Positions 7,102-15,395 are shown, counted from the stretch's first letter. The stretch: DNA of 18,866 nt from an uncultured Synergistaceae bacterium (GCA_902489135.1 CABTYW010000040.1:1-18866), one strand, 5' to 3'. Numbers and translations: made by a program. The notes: generated by a model from the letters alone, not told the origin.

Positions 7102-8559
7102 TTACCGACGCCACACCGAAGGCAGGAAAAGCATCAGCACCGTTGTCAGCTCAAGGCGCCCCGTCAGCATGGCAAATGACAGGACCCACTTGCCTGCAGC
7201 GGGAACGTCGGCATAATTGCTCAGCGGTCCGAAACGTCCCAGCGCGGGGCCGGTATTGCTCAGACAGGCGATGACGCCTGAAAAGGCTGAAAGCACGTCG
7301 ATCCCCATAAGCGTCAGCAGCAGCGTAAATGCCGCCAGCAGCATGATAAACTGCACGAAGAAAGCCAAAACGGAGTTGACCAGGGAACTGTCCTGCGCCC
7401 TGCCGTTCAACCTCAGGCACAGCACCCGGTGAGGCTGCACCGATTGAAGGAGGTCGTTCTTGGCGCTTTGCGCCAGCATCATGAAGCGCAGCACTTTAAT
7501 GCCGCCTCCCGTGGAGCCGGCGCAGCCGCCGATAAGCATCAGCGTTAAAAACAGAAAATGGACGAAGTAAGGCCACTGCAGCGTGTCGGTGACGGCAAAG
7601 CCCGTAGTGGTCATCAGCGTCACCGCCTGAAAGACCGAGTGACGCAGCGCCGTGGAGAAGGAAATATTCATGCGTCCCGCCAAAGCCGCGGCCGTCGAAG
7701 CCGCGGCGGCGAACAGAATAATTCCGGCGTACCAGCGAAACTCGTCGTCTTTCAGGTAGACGCTGTGATGGCCCTGAAGAAACAGAAAGTGCAGAGTAAA
7801 ATTTACGCCGGCCAGAAACATGAAAACGATGAGGATCCATTCGATGGCCGGACTCTGAAAGTGGGCAATGCTGTCATTGTAAATGGAAAAGCCCCCCGTC
7901 GCCAGCGTGGAAAAAGCGTGCGTCAGCCCCTCGTAAAAAGTGGTGCCGCACAGCATCAGCGCAGCCGTTTCAAGGGCCGTCAGGAGCAGATAGATTTTCC
8001 AGAGGATGACGGCCGTCTGCTGGAGCCGCGGCGTCAGTTTTTCGGGAACGGGCGTCGGAGTCTCAGCCTTGTAGAGCTCCATGCCGCCGCCGATAAAAGA
8101 CAGCACGGTCAGGCTCAGCACGATAATGCCCATGCCGCCCAGCCAGTGGGTCAAAGCGCGCCAAAGCAGGATGCCGTGAGGATTGGACTCCACATCTTTC
8201 AGAATGGAGGCTCCCGTGGTGGTAAATCCCGACATGGCCTCGAAAAAGGCGTCGGTAAAGCTCCCGGTGGTGCCGTAAGCCACGTAGGGCAGCGCGCCGA
8301 TAACCGAAGCGACAATCCATGAAAAGGTCACAATGGCATAGGCCTCGCGCACGGTAATGCCCCTTTCGGTTCTGCGACGTGACGGACGGACAAGAACTGC
8401 CGCCAGAGCGCAGACTGTCAAAGAGGCGGCCGCGCTTTTGAAAAGCACGGCGGCGTCGGGCGTTCCCTCGCACCACGCCCACAGGGCGGGCAGCAGCATG
8501 GAAGTCGAAATAAGCCCCCCGATTAAAGACAGCACAAAGAGGACGACGCGGAATTTCAT
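7102..8559 (-). CDS. trkH: Potassium uptake channel subunit TrkH
   Basis: The membrane channel subunit of the Trk/Ktr K+ uptake system: 485 residues, the usual length. The four pseudo-repeat selectivity loops are recognisable by their glycines: TTTGAS near residue 113, ATGGFS near 222, TTTGFAV near 317 and SNTGPALG near 437. Other family landmarks are ALTHWLGGMGIIVLSL and GGCAGSTGGGIKVLRFMM, the latter being the intramembrane hinge region. The ATG at 8557-8559 overlaps the stop codon of trkA (ATGA), so the two are translationally coupled and made in one operon. The product forms a dimer gated by the TrkA ring and takes up K+ for osmotic and pH balance. Confidence 0.96.
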   Translation of the reverse strand: MKFRVVLFVLSLIGGLISTSMLLPALWAWCEGTPDAAVLFKSAAASLTVCALAAVLVRPSRRRTERGITVREAYAIVTFSWIVASVIGALPYVAYGTTGSFTDAFFEAMSGFTTTGASILKDVESNPHGILLWRALTHWLGGMGIIVLSLTVLSFIGGGMELYKAETPTPVPEKLTPRLQQTAVILWKIYLLLTALETAALMLCGTTFYEGLTHAFSTLATGGFSIYNDSIAHFQSPAIEWILIVFMFLAGVNFTLHFLFLQGHHSVYLKDDEFRWYAGIILFAAAASTAAALAGRMNISFSTALRHSVFQAVTLMTTTGFAVTDTLQWPYFVHFLFLTLMLIGGCAGSTGGGIKVLRFMMLAQSAKNDLLQSVQPHRVLCLRLNGRAQDSSLVNSVLAFFVQFIMLLAAFTLLLTLMGIDVLSAFSGVIACLSNTGPALGRFGPLSNYADVPAAGKWVLSFAMLTGRLELTTVLMLFLPSVWRR

Positions 8560-9926
8560 TGTTCGTCAACCTTGAAAATGCGCATGGCCTCAGGCATTTG
8601 CCCCGACATGGCAAACACGGAAATCTCGTCGCCCGCGTGGAGCACTTCAGGGCCTCGGGGGACCAAATACCGGCTGCCGCGTTTAATGACGGCGATCAAA
8701 ATTCCCTTCGGCAAATGCAGGTCCATAATGGCCTTGCCCGCGGCGCCGTGTCCCTCCTGAAGCGTAAACTCGAACACCTCGGCGCCGATGCGGTCGATGA
8801 GCGACAACATTCCGCCCAGCTTGGGATAGCGAATGTAGCGCAAAAACGTGGATGTCAGCGTCTGGTTGGGATTGATCAGCACGTCAACGGGAAGGCGCCC
8901 TTCGAGATCCTCGTAGATCTCTTTGCGGACAACGGCGATGGTTTTCACCGTTTCCTTCACCTTGGCCAGCGCGGCCATAACCACGTTCAGTTCATCGTCG
9001 GCCGTGGCGGTGACGACGCCGTTGGCGCGGGCGACGCCCAGTTCGGCCATCAACGTTTTGTCCATGCCGTCGCCGTGGATCACCTCGACGTCGGGAAATT
9101 GACGGGCGAGGCGGGCGCACTTTTCCATGTCCTTTTCCACAAGAATGGTGTCCACCTTGGGGACATTGGAGCTCAGCCGATGGGCCAAATTGGTGCCGAG
9201 CCTGCCGCCGCCGACGATGATGACGCGGGAGAGGCGTTTTTGGTGTTCGACGTTGAAAAGTTTTTGAATGGAGCGCACCCGTTCATGCAGCGTCACCACA
9301 AAACAGAGATCCCCCGCGGCGGCCGTCCAGTCGCCGGACGGCACAAAACCGTCGTCGCCTCGCTCTACGTACACCATGACGGCTCCGAGATCGGGATGGG
9401 CGGCGCCCAGTTCGCTGAGGGACATGCCGCAGATGGGAGAGTCTTCTTCCACGCGAAAAGCGAAACTGCCGGCTCTTCCGTTAAAGAGCTCCGACGAATG
9501 AACGGCGGCGTTGAACGTGAGCAGCGAGGCAATTTCGCGCGACAGCGACCGCTCCGGCGAGACCATCACGTCAATGCCCAGGTCCTCCGCCCAGTCGGGC
9601 GTATCGGTGAAGCCCAAGTCTCTGACTCGCGCCAGAACGCGTTTGACGCCGGCATGTTTTGCCAGCCAGCAGGCCATCAGATTGGTGTCGTCGCGGTCGG
9701 CGCAGGATACCAGCGCATCGACGTCGCCGTCCTTTTTCACTCCCGCTTTTTCGAGAACCATGGGGCGTGAGCCGTTGCCGCAGACGACGGCCACGTCAAG
9801 TTCATTTTCAATCCGTTCGGCCGCTTCAGGATCGCGGTCGATGACCACCACGTCTTTTCCCTCAAGAGACAGGGTGCGCGCCAGCGCCGAGCCGACGTTT
9901 CCCGCGCCCACGATGACAATTTTCAT
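8556..9926 (-). CDS. trkA: Trk K+ transport gating protein TrkA
   Basis: A cytoplasmic, nucleotide-binding regulator that gates TrkH. The 456 residues hold two tandem RCK units, each a Rossmann TrkA-N part followed by a TrkA-C part. The first begins KIVIVGAGNVGSALA with the acidic strand end VVVIDRD; the second begins VIIVGGGRLGTNLAHRL near residue 236, with ILVEKD following. Both keep the GxGxxG NAD(H)/ATP-binding loop. The doubled architecture is that of E. coli-type TrkA, not the single-RCK KtrA. ATG at 9924-9926 has GGAG 11 bases upstream. The stop overlaps the trkH start by 4 bases. An extended -10 lies about 85 bases upstream. Confidence 0.96.
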   Translation of the reverse strand: MKIVIVGAGNVGSALARTLSLEGKDVVVIDRDPEAAERIENELDVAVVCGNGSRPMVLEKAGVKKDGDVDALVSCADRDDTNLMACWLAKHAGVKRVLARVRDLGFTDTPDWAEDLGIDVMVSPERSLSREIASLLTFNAAVHSSELFNGRAGSFAFRVEEDSPICGMSLSELGAAHPDLGAVMVYVERGDDGFVPSGDWTAAAGDLCFVVTLHERVRSIQKLFNVEHQKRLSRVIIVGGGRLGTNLAHRLSSNVPKVDTILVEKDMEKCARLARQFPDVEVIHGDGMDKTLMAELGVARANGVVTATADDELNVVMAALAKVKETVKTIAVVRKEIYEDLEGRLPVDVLINPNQTLTSTFLRYIRYPKLGGMLSLIDRIGAEVFEFTLQEGHGAAGKAIMDLHLPKGILIAVIKRGSRYLVPRGPEVLHAGDEISVFAMSGQMPEAMRIFKVDEQ

Positions 9927-10010
9927 GGATACACACGCTCCAAAATTGACGATAAAAATCTTTTAAAAACTTTAAGTGAATAGAGCTCCACAACGTTCCT
10001 CAACATGGAA

Positions 10011-10019
10011 ATTATAGCA
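10011..10019 (-). promoter_or_regulatory. Extended -10 promoter of trkAH
   Basis: Minus-strand TGCTATAAT, a perfect -10 with the TGn extension, without a good -35. Transcription would start near 10004, leaving a leader of about 78 bases before trkA. Confidence 0.6.
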
Positions 10020-10272
10020 TAACAGCCCTGCATCTCGTGGGGCGACGGCGGGAAGGCATCGTGTCATCGACGGCGAAGGCCATGAACTATGCGCCCTGAA
10101 AGGGCAGAGACAAAGGACGTCATTTTCCGACTCGCCGGCGGACCGCCGAAGTTTCGTGAAATTTTGTTTTGAGAAGCGATGCTGGCTGCCGATTGCGGAC
10201 ACGACCGTTTTAAACGCTCTCCGCGCTTTCGAAAGTTCTCTTTGGAGAAAAAATCCCTGACGATGGGCGTTG

Positions 10273-10281
10273 TGGTAAAAT
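10273..10281 (+). promoter_or_regulatory. Extended -10 promoter of the prolyl-tRNA editing gene
   Basis: TGGTAAAAT, an extended -10 68 bases before the GTG start. No convincing -35 is seen. The same TGnTAAAAT form occurs upstream of tuf and of the sugar transferase gene in this window. Confidence 0.45.
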
Positions 10282-10348
10282 TCATGGCAACAGGTGGGGA
10301 CGCCGTCATGCCGAAACGATCAATTGAAACCGAAAGGGATGAGCTGCA

Positions 10349-10831
10349 GTGAATAAAAAAGAAGTGCTGGACCTGCTTGACGCAAAAAAGCTGGCTTACG
10401 AAAAGGTGGAGCATCCGCCCGTATTCACCGTTGATGAAATGCTGGCGCAGGGGCTGCCTCACGTGGAGGCGATCGCGAAGAACCTCTTCGTCCGCGACGA
10501 CAAGAAACAGCAGTATTATTTAATAACCGTGAAGGAAGAAAAACGCGTCGATCTGAAAGACTTCCGAAACCGCTTCCATACGCGCCGTCTTACCTTTGCC
10601 TCCGAGGAGGACCTGGCGGCAATTCTGGGGCTTTCGAGGGGCGCGGTGACGCCCTTCGGCATTTTGAACGATGCGTCCCGACGGGTGATCGTTTATTTCG
10701 ACGAGGATTTCCGTGGAAAGCTCATGGGAATTCACCCCAACGAAAACACGGCCACCGTCTACATCAAAACTGAAGACGTGGCGCGCCTCATTGAAGAGCG
10801 GGGCAATGAACTGCATTTTGCGCGCTTCTGA
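10349..10831 (+). CDS. YbaK/ProX-type prolyl-tRNA deacylase (Ala-tRNA(Pro) editing)
   Basis: A free-standing editing-domain protein of 160 residues. The family (ProX, ProXp-ala, clostridial PrdX) hydrolyses alanine mischarged onto tRNA(Pro) in the cytoplasm. Matching features are the N-terminal VEHPPVFTVDEM, the KNLFVRD strand with the conserved lysine near residue 43, QYYLITVKEEKRVDLKDF, FASEEDLAAILGLSRGAVTP near residues 86-105, FGILND, and HPNENTATVYI near the C-terminus. The length equals the single-domain form. The start is GTG at 10349-10351, supported by AAAGGGATG about 9 bases upstream; the first internal ATG (codon 31) would remove part of the domain. It is monocistronic, with its own extended -10 and a strong downstream palindrome. 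The family name PrdX comes from proline reductase clusters, but here it has no prd neighbours. Confidence 0.9.
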   Translation: MNKKEVLDLLDAKKLAYEKVEHPPVFTVDEMLAQGLPHVEAIAKNLFVRDDKKQQYYLITVKEEKRVDLKDFRNRFHTRRLTFASEEDLAAILGLSRGAVTPFGILNDASRRVIVYFDEDFRGKLMGIHPNENTATVYIKTEDVARLIEERGNELHFARF

Positions 10832-10933
10832 AGCGGCACGGCGCCGTTGAGGAGTGGGCGAAAAACCGATGCGGGGAGGGTTGCCCGAACCGCTTGAGCG
10901 GTGAGCCTGAGGCGTCTTTTTGAAAATGGCATC

Positions 10934-10984
10934 AAGCGAGTGGAAGGGCCATGAAATTTCATGGCCCTTCCACTCGCTTTTATT
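10934..10984 (+). terminator. 46-bp perfect palindrome acting as terminator of the editing gene
   Basis: Arms 10934-10956 and 10957-10979 are exact reverse complements, 23 bases each with no spacer, followed by TTTTATTT (from 10977). It lies 100 bases after the stop of the editing gene and faces the convergent regulator gene. The T-rich tail favours plus-strand termination. On the minus strand the stem is not followed directly by T, though it could still slow polymerase. Confidence 0.75.
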
Positions 10985-11139
10985 TCCGTCGCCCCTTCCT
11001 TGCAGGGCATGGGCTCTCGGGGGAGGGGGGCTTCATCCCTGTTTCCCCCGCTTGCGGAAAGGGGCGTCGTTCATGGGCGTTTCCGTTTGGCCCGAGGGCT
11101 TCCATTGGGGAAAGCGGAGGCATTTTTCCGCGGGGCGGT

Positions 11140-12420
11140 TCACAGATGATTTTCTTTGGCTGTCGGTCCCGAGTATTGGTGGAGCAGCAGGGCGAAGTAG
11201 AGATTGAAGCATGTGCGGAAATCGTGAATGTCGCTGCCTGTCAGGCGATTGATCTTTTCCAGGCGGTAAATCAGCGTGTTGCGATGAATATGCAGCGCCT
11301 TCGCCGTTTTGATCAGAGAAAAACCGCTTTCGCACCAGGCGCGGATGGTCTTTCCGATTTCTGCCCAGTCGCTTTTGTTGCTGAGATTGTCGGTCTGCGA
11401 GCGGATAAATCGAATCCTCACCGCTGCGTCGATGGTGGTGATCACGTCTTCCATACGAAAATCGGCAATGCAGTACACCCCCGGACGCTGTTCAAATTTT
11501 TTCCCCAGCAGCAGCGCCTTTCGGGCTTCCTGGCAGCTGAGGGACAGTTCGGCGATGTCGCCGGCAGGCGAGCCGATGCCGATGGCGGCTTTCAGTCCGT
11601 AGGCCCCGATGCGGTCTAGCAGGGCAAAGGAAAGCTCTTTGGTTTGGGTCAAAACGGCGTTTTCGCGCTGCGGATCGTCGTGATCGGAGGGTTTCATGGC
11701 CTGAAGCATCACAAATCGGTTGTTTCCGCTGATGCTGGAAATGTTTCGGGGATGGGGAAAGATGCTGCGCAGCTCATGGAGAACGGAACGCTTGACGTTG
11801 AGAATGCGCAGTTCCACCTTGTTGTCGCCGTCATCGCCGGCCTCGCCGCGCAGCGACATGGCGTAGCGTCCGAACTGATAAAGATCGACGACCACGGCAA
11901 TGTAGTACAGGCTGGGATCGTAGCCCATTTCCATGGCTCTGGATTGAAGCATGGTTTCGTTGCTGACGCCGGGAACGAAGGCCTCCAAATCCTGGATCAG
12001 GTTTTGGGTAATGCTTTCGCGGCTGACGGAATAACTGTAGAGTTCGCGCTCCCGCAAGAGAATTTCAATTTGTTTTTTGACGATAAGTCCAAAGCATCTC
12101 ACTTCGTCGGGATGTCCCGTAAGCGCCATGGTCCCCACTGTACGGCCGCTGAGATTTTGGATGGGGAAGGTTACGCCCGGCAAAGTGCCCTTGAAGCGCA
12201 GTGCCTGTTTTTCCGTGGTTTCGGAGGCGACGCCGTTTTGCAGCACTTCCAGCGAGGCTTCGTGCAGCTGGCCGATGCGCTCTTTTCGGCTGGCGCCGAT
12301 GATTTTCCCGTCGGTTGAAGTGATGATGATGTCGTGCTTAATAACCGACGCCGTTGAAACGGCGATTTCCTGTGCATATTTCTGTATTAGTTCTATATCG
12401 TTGTTCTCTTTATTAATCAT
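11140..12420 (-). CDS. cdaR: CdaR/PucR-family transcriptional regulator, divergent from grd genes
   Basis: A one-component DNA-binding regulator of 426 residues. The N-terminal ~135 residues match the sugar-diacid recognition (CdaR) domain: YAQEIAVSTASVIKHDIIIT, TDGKIIGASRKERIGQLHEA and FPIQNLSGRTVGTMALTGHP. The middle (~150-340) resembles the degenerate GGDEF-like domain of these proteins. The C-terminus is the PucR-type helix-turn-helix, with SLIKTAKALHIHRNTLIYRL and EKINRLTGSDI near residues 370-400. Family members sense small carboxylates such as glycerate or glucarate and usually activate adjacent genes. Here the gene is divergent from the grdE-grdB genes across 170 bases, so it is probably their regulator, and its ligand may be an amino-acid-derived molecule. 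ATG at 12418-12420 has only a weak GGTGA site, and no strong terminator follows. Confidence 0.88.
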   Translation of the reverse strand: MINKENNDIELIQKYAQEIAVSTASVIKHDIIITSTDGKIIGASRKERIGQLHEASLEVLQNGVASETTEKQALRFKGTLPGVTFPIQNLSGRTVGTMALTGHPDEVRCFGLIVKKQIEILLRERELYSYSVSRESITQNLIQDLEAFVPGVSNETMLQSRAMEMGYDPSLYYIAVVVDLYQFGRYAMSLRGEAGDDGDNKVELRILNVKRSVLHELRSIFPHPRNISSISGNNRFVMLQAMKPSDHDDPQRENAVLTQTKELSFALLDRIGAYGLKAAIGIGSPAGDIAELSLSCQEARKALLLGKKFEQRPGVYCIADFRMEDVITTIDAAVRIRFIRSQTDNLSNKSDWAEIGKTIRAWCESGFSLIKTAKALHIHRNTLIYRLEKINRLTGSDIHDFRTCFNLYFALLLHQYSGPTAKENHL

Positions 12421-12590
12421 TTTGTCACCAGCTGTATTTTAAATACGAATTCTGATGAATATTAACGCACAAAAACTGGTATTTTGCAACGGTTAAATTT
12501 GCCCGAACATTCTTTATCATTCTAGATAGACGCCGAAGCTATAAAAGTTGTGAATAGATTAGCATATTTACGTTAAGGAGGAAGAGCGGA
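12421..12590. promoter_or_regulatory. Divergent regulatory region between cdaR and grdE
   Basis: An AT-rich stretch in otherwise GC-rich sequence. It holds a 13-bp inverted repeat GTATTT-T-AAATAC (12434-12446) and two direct copies of a CTG(G)TATTTT element (12432-12440 and 12476-12485), candidate sites for the divergent regulator. Towards grdE there is a -10-like TATAAA (12540-12545) without a recognisable -35, which would fit activator dependence. A second option is TTGCCC (12499-12504), 18 bases, TAGATA (12523-12528). The ribosome site AAGGAGG (12575-12581) is strong. Site functions are inferred. Confidence 0.5.
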
Positions 12591-13877
12591 ATGAGACTTG
12601 AACTTCGAAAAGCTCATGTGACCGGGCTTGAATGGGGCAGTCCCACGCGCGTTGAAAACGGCGTGCTCTATGTGGACAAGGCTGCTCTGATCGACGCGCT
12701 TTCCGATGACGACCGCATTGAAAAGTGGGATGTCGATCTGGCCCGTCCGGGAGAATCGGTGCGCATTATCCCCGTGAAGGACGTGATTGAGCCGCGCGTC
12801 AAATTGGAGGGCGGCGAGAGCTATTTCCCGTCGGTCATCGGCCCCAACGACACGGCCGGTGAGGGAGTCACCTTTGTGCTCGACGGTGCCGGCGTTGTCA
12901 CTGTGGGCCCCATCATGGGATTTCAGGAAGGTTTTATCGACATGTCCGGCCCCGCGGCCAAGTTCAGTCCCTTTGCCGAGCTGTTCAACGTGGTGCTTGT
13001 GGCGCAGCCCGTCAAAGATCTGGAAAAACATCAGTATGAAGAGGCTCTGCGTCTTGCCGGGCTGAAAGCCGCCGTTTGGCTGGCCGATCGCTGCAAAGAT
13101 GCGAAAATCGACAGCACCGAAGTGTTTGAAAAGGGAACGGTGGCCGAAGAGCTGAAAAAGTATCCCGACCTGCCTCCGGTGGTGCATCTCTGCATGTGCA
13201 TCACCCAGGGGCTGCTGCACGACACCTATGTTTACGGCGTCGACGTCAAAAACTGTCTGCCCACGCTGCTTCATCCCAACGAAGTGCTTGACGGCGCCAT
13301 GGTATCGGGCAACTGCGTGTCGGCCTGCGATAAAACCACCACATGGCACCATCTCCATGACCCCGTGGTGACGGAGCTGTACGCCCAGCACGGCAAAACC
13401 ATTAATTTCCTGGGCATGATCCCCACGCAGGAATCGGTGGTCCTGGCGGGCAAGGAGCGGGCTTCGTCTTTCAACGCCCGTCTGTGCCATGAACTGGGCG
13501 CAAAGGGCGTCATCATCACCGAAGAAGGCTACGGCAATCCCGACAGCGATCTCTGCCTCAACGTCAACAAGTGCGAAGCTTTGGGCATGAGCACCGTGGT
13601 CATCGCCGACGAAGCTTCGGGCACCGACGGCGCCTCTCAGGGGCTGGCTGACGCCACGCCGAAGCTGACGGCTTTCGTATCCTGCGGCAACGTCAACGAA
13701 ATGCTGGAAGTCCCCGCTATGGAGAAGGTCATCGGATTCATTGAGTCCATCGCCCACGTTTCCGGCGGCGCGGCCGAGAGTCTTCGCCCCGACGGCTCAA
13801 TGTACGTGGAGCTGCAGTCCATCATCGGCTCAACCTGCGAGACGGGCTACAACAAATCCGGCTCGCTCTGGGTGTAA
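12591..13877 (+). CDS. grdE: Glycine/sarcosine/betaine reductase component B, alpha/beta subunit precursor (GrdE/GrdG/GrdI family)
   Basis: The proprotein of substrate-specific component B of the glycine/sarcosine/betaine reductase, 428 residues as usual. Family members cut themselves before a cysteine, which becomes a pyruvoyl group on the new N-terminus; this group forms a Schiff base with the amine substrate. The processing site is visible as VSGNCVSACDKTTTWHHLHD, with the Cys codon at 13314-13316, residue 242, after the HPNEVLDGAM stretch. The expected fragments are about 241 and 187 residues. AAGGAGG lies 9 bases before the ATG, and the stop is 13 bases before the selenoprotein gene, so they form an operon. 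The grdE name is family level: paralogues for sarcosine (grdG) and betaine (grdI) look alike and the substrate is not settled here. With GrdB it would release acetyl-phosphate-forming carboxymethyl selenide together with GrdA and GrdC/D, which are absent from the window. Confidence 0.93.
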   Translation: MRLELRKAHVTGLEWGSPTRVENGVLYVDKAALIDALSDDDRIEKWDVDLARPGESVRIIPVKDVIEPRVKLEGGESYFPSVIGPNDTAGEGVTFVLDGAGVVTVGPIMGFQEGFIDMSGPAAKFSPFAELFNVVLVAQPVKDLEKHQYEEALRLAGLKAAVWLADRCKDAKIDSTEVFEKGTVAEELKKYPDLPPVVHLCMCITQGLLHDTYVYGVDVKNCLPTLLHPNEVLDGAMVSGNCVSACDKTTTWHHLHDPVVTELYAQHGKTINFLGMIPTQESVVLAGKERASSFNARLCHELGAKGVIITEEGYGNPDSDLCLNVNKCEALGMSTVVIADEASGTDGASQGLADATPKLTAFVSCGNVNEMLEVPAMEKVIGFIESIAHVSGGAAESLRPDGSMYVELQSIIGSTCETGYNKSGSLWV

Positions 13878-13890
13878 GGAGGAATCGGTC

Positions 13891-15204
13891 ATGACGTTCC
13901 GCATCGTTCATTACATCAACCAGTTCTACGCCGGCATCGGCGGCGAAGATATGGCTCACGTGCCGCCCGAAAAACGCGACGGCAAGGTGGGCCCCGGTGC
14001 CGCGCTGCAGGCGAACTTCGGCAAGGATGCCGAAATTGTCGGCACGGTGATCTGCGGCGACAATTACTTTAACGAACACAACGCAGAGGCCAAGAAGACT
14101 CTTCTGGATATGATCAAAAGCTACAAGCCCGATCTGCTGGTCGCCGGTCCCGCCTTCTTTGCCGGACGTTACGGCATGGCCTGCGGCGACATCTGCGCCA
14201 CCGTCGGTGAAACGCTGGGAATTCCCGTCGTCACGGGCATGTACCCCGAAAATCCCGGCGCCGAATCCTTCGCCAAAAAAGTCTTCATCGTCAAGACCGC
14301 CAACAGCGCCCGCGGCATCAAAGACGCCGCCAAATCCATGGCGGCGCTGTCGCTGAAGCTGCTCAGGAAGGAACCTCTCGGCCCCGCCGCCGACGAGAAC
14401 TACATCAGCCGCGGTTTCCGCCGCGTCTTCTTCCACGAGAAAAACGGCGCTCAGCGCGGCCTTGAAATGTTGCTCAAGAAAATGGCCGGCGAGCCCTTCC
14501 AAACCGAGTACGAAATGCCGACCTTCAAGAAAATCACGCCCTGCGCGCCCGTCAAGGATCTCAAACACGCCACCATCGCGCTGATCACATCGGGCGGCAT
14601 TGTCCCCAAGGGCAACCCCGACAAGATTCGCGTCTCTTCGGCGGAATCCTACGGCAGATACGACATCACCGCCCTCAACGACCTCACCTCCGACAATTAC
14701 GAGTCCATTCACGGCGGCTACGATACTCAGTGGGCCAATGCCGATCCCGACGTGGTACTGCCTCTCGATGGACTGCGCGAGCTGGAGAAAGAGGGCAAAA
14801 TCGGCAAGATTTACAAGTATGTCTACTGCACCACAGGCACCGGCACGGCCGTAGCCTGGGCGGAAAAGTTCGGCCAGGAGATCGGGCCGGAGCTGAAAGC
14901 CGCCGGCGTTGATGCCGCCATTCTCACCTCTACCTGAGGCTCGTGCACTCGATGCGGTGCATCGATGTCGCGCGAAATCGAGAAGGCGGCGGGCATTCCC
15001 GTCGTGCAGATTGCCACCATTGTTCCCATCATGATGACCGTGGGCTCCAACCGAATTGTTCCCGGCATTGCCATTCCTCATCCCGTAGGCAAGCCCGAAC
15101 TGGGCGAGGCGGAAGACAAAAAGACTCGCCGCCGGCTGTTGGAGAAAGCGCTTGAGGCGATGGTCACGCCCATTGACAAGCAGACCATTTTCAAGGCCTT
15201 TTAA
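13891..15204 (+). CDS. grdB: Selenoprotein B of glycine/sarcosine/betaine reductase (GrdB/GrdF/GrdH family), UGA = selenocysteine
   Basis: The selenoprotein subunit of component B: 437 residues when the in-frame TGA at 14935-14937 is read as selenocysteine (residue 349). It reads HYINQFYAGIGGEDMAH and GPGAALQANFG at the N-terminus and PAFFAGRYGMACGDIC near residue 90. The redox centre is LTSTUGSCTRCGASMSREIE, a UxxCxxC motif, followed by TIVPIMMTVGSNRIVPGIAI and PHPVG. Sequence after the TGA continues the family without a gap, so a two-gene reading is wrong. The selenol attacks the amine bound to the pyruvoyl of the GrdE-type partner, and the two-carbon unit then passes to selenoprotein A. 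ATG at 13891 has AAGGAGG 8 bases upstream and 13 bases after the previous stop. A terminator lies 40 bases downstream. Which paralogue (glycine, sarcosine, betaine) is open. Confidence 0.96.
14935..14967 (+). promoter_or_regulatory. Bacterial SECIS hairpin after the grdB UGA
   Basis: Eleven bases after the UGA (14935-14937) a 7-bp perfect stem, TCGATGC (14949-14955) and GCATCGA (14959-14965), closes a GGU loop (14956-14958). A short hairpin with a GGU-containing apical loop at this distance is what the elongation factor SelB recognises in the E. coli fdhF type. The element lies inside the coding sequence and also specifies the CxxC part of the active site. Confidence 0.8.
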
Positions 15205-15243
15205 AAAGTGCCCTCCGCCGCACGGCGGATCGGCAGTCTGAGG

Positions 15244-15279
15244 AAAGCCGGCGGAACCGCGTCGGGTTCGCCGGCTTTT
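15244..15279 (+). terminator. Intrinsic terminator after grdB
   Basis: A long stem of 9 plus 5 pairs with one bulged G (arms from 15244 and ending at 15278), a 6-base loop and a TTTT tail, 40 bases after the grdB stop. It separates grdE-grdB from grdX, so grdX needs read-through or its own promoter. Confidence 0.85.
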
Positions 15280-15338
15280 CCTTGGAGCCTTCAAATGCAT
15301 TTTTTCACTAATCATTCATAATGTAGAAAGACAGGCAG

Positions 15339-15347
15339 TGCTATTTA
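15339..15347 (+). promoter_or_regulatory. Possible promoter of grdX and the symporter gene
   Basis: TGCTATTTA resembles an extended -10 in an AT-rich stretch after the grdB terminator, about 50 bases before the grdX start. No clear -35 is seen. The main support is the need for a promoter downstream of the terminator. Confidence 0.3.
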
Positions 15348-15395
15348 AATTTTAAGACGTGATGTCGGACTTTATTTTTTCGGAGGCTCTTGCCC

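Noticed and set aside
8559..9770. 403-codon plus-strand open frame across trkA
   Set aside because: Antisense shadow; both Rossmann motifs and the 4-base overlap with trkH establish trkA on the minus strand.
12476..12487. CTGGTATTTTGCA as a possible sigma-54 promoter
   Set aside because: The GG and GC elements are too close together for a -24/-12 promoter, and no sigma-54-dependent activator is adjacent.
12573..13757. 394-codon minus-strand open frame across grdE
   Set aside because: Antisense shadow of the GrdE-type gene, with no ribosome site or recognisable domain.
14965..15204. Separate 79-residue gene starting at an ATG inside the grdB region
   Set aside because: It is the C-terminal part of the selenoprotein after the UGA. 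The frame is the same, family sequence continues across the codon, and there is no ribosome site before the ATG.
15235..15252. GAGGAAAG-like sequence reminiscent of RNase P RNA
   Set aside because: Only a few bases match and the stretch is part of a terminator hairpin in a 190-base gap, too short for RNase P RNA.
13822..15315. 497-codon open frame on the minus strand across grdB
   Set aside because: Antisense shadow of a strongly G/C-biased gene. Its translation is rich in Gly, Ala, Asp, His and Arg with no family pattern, while the plus strand is clearly GrdB.
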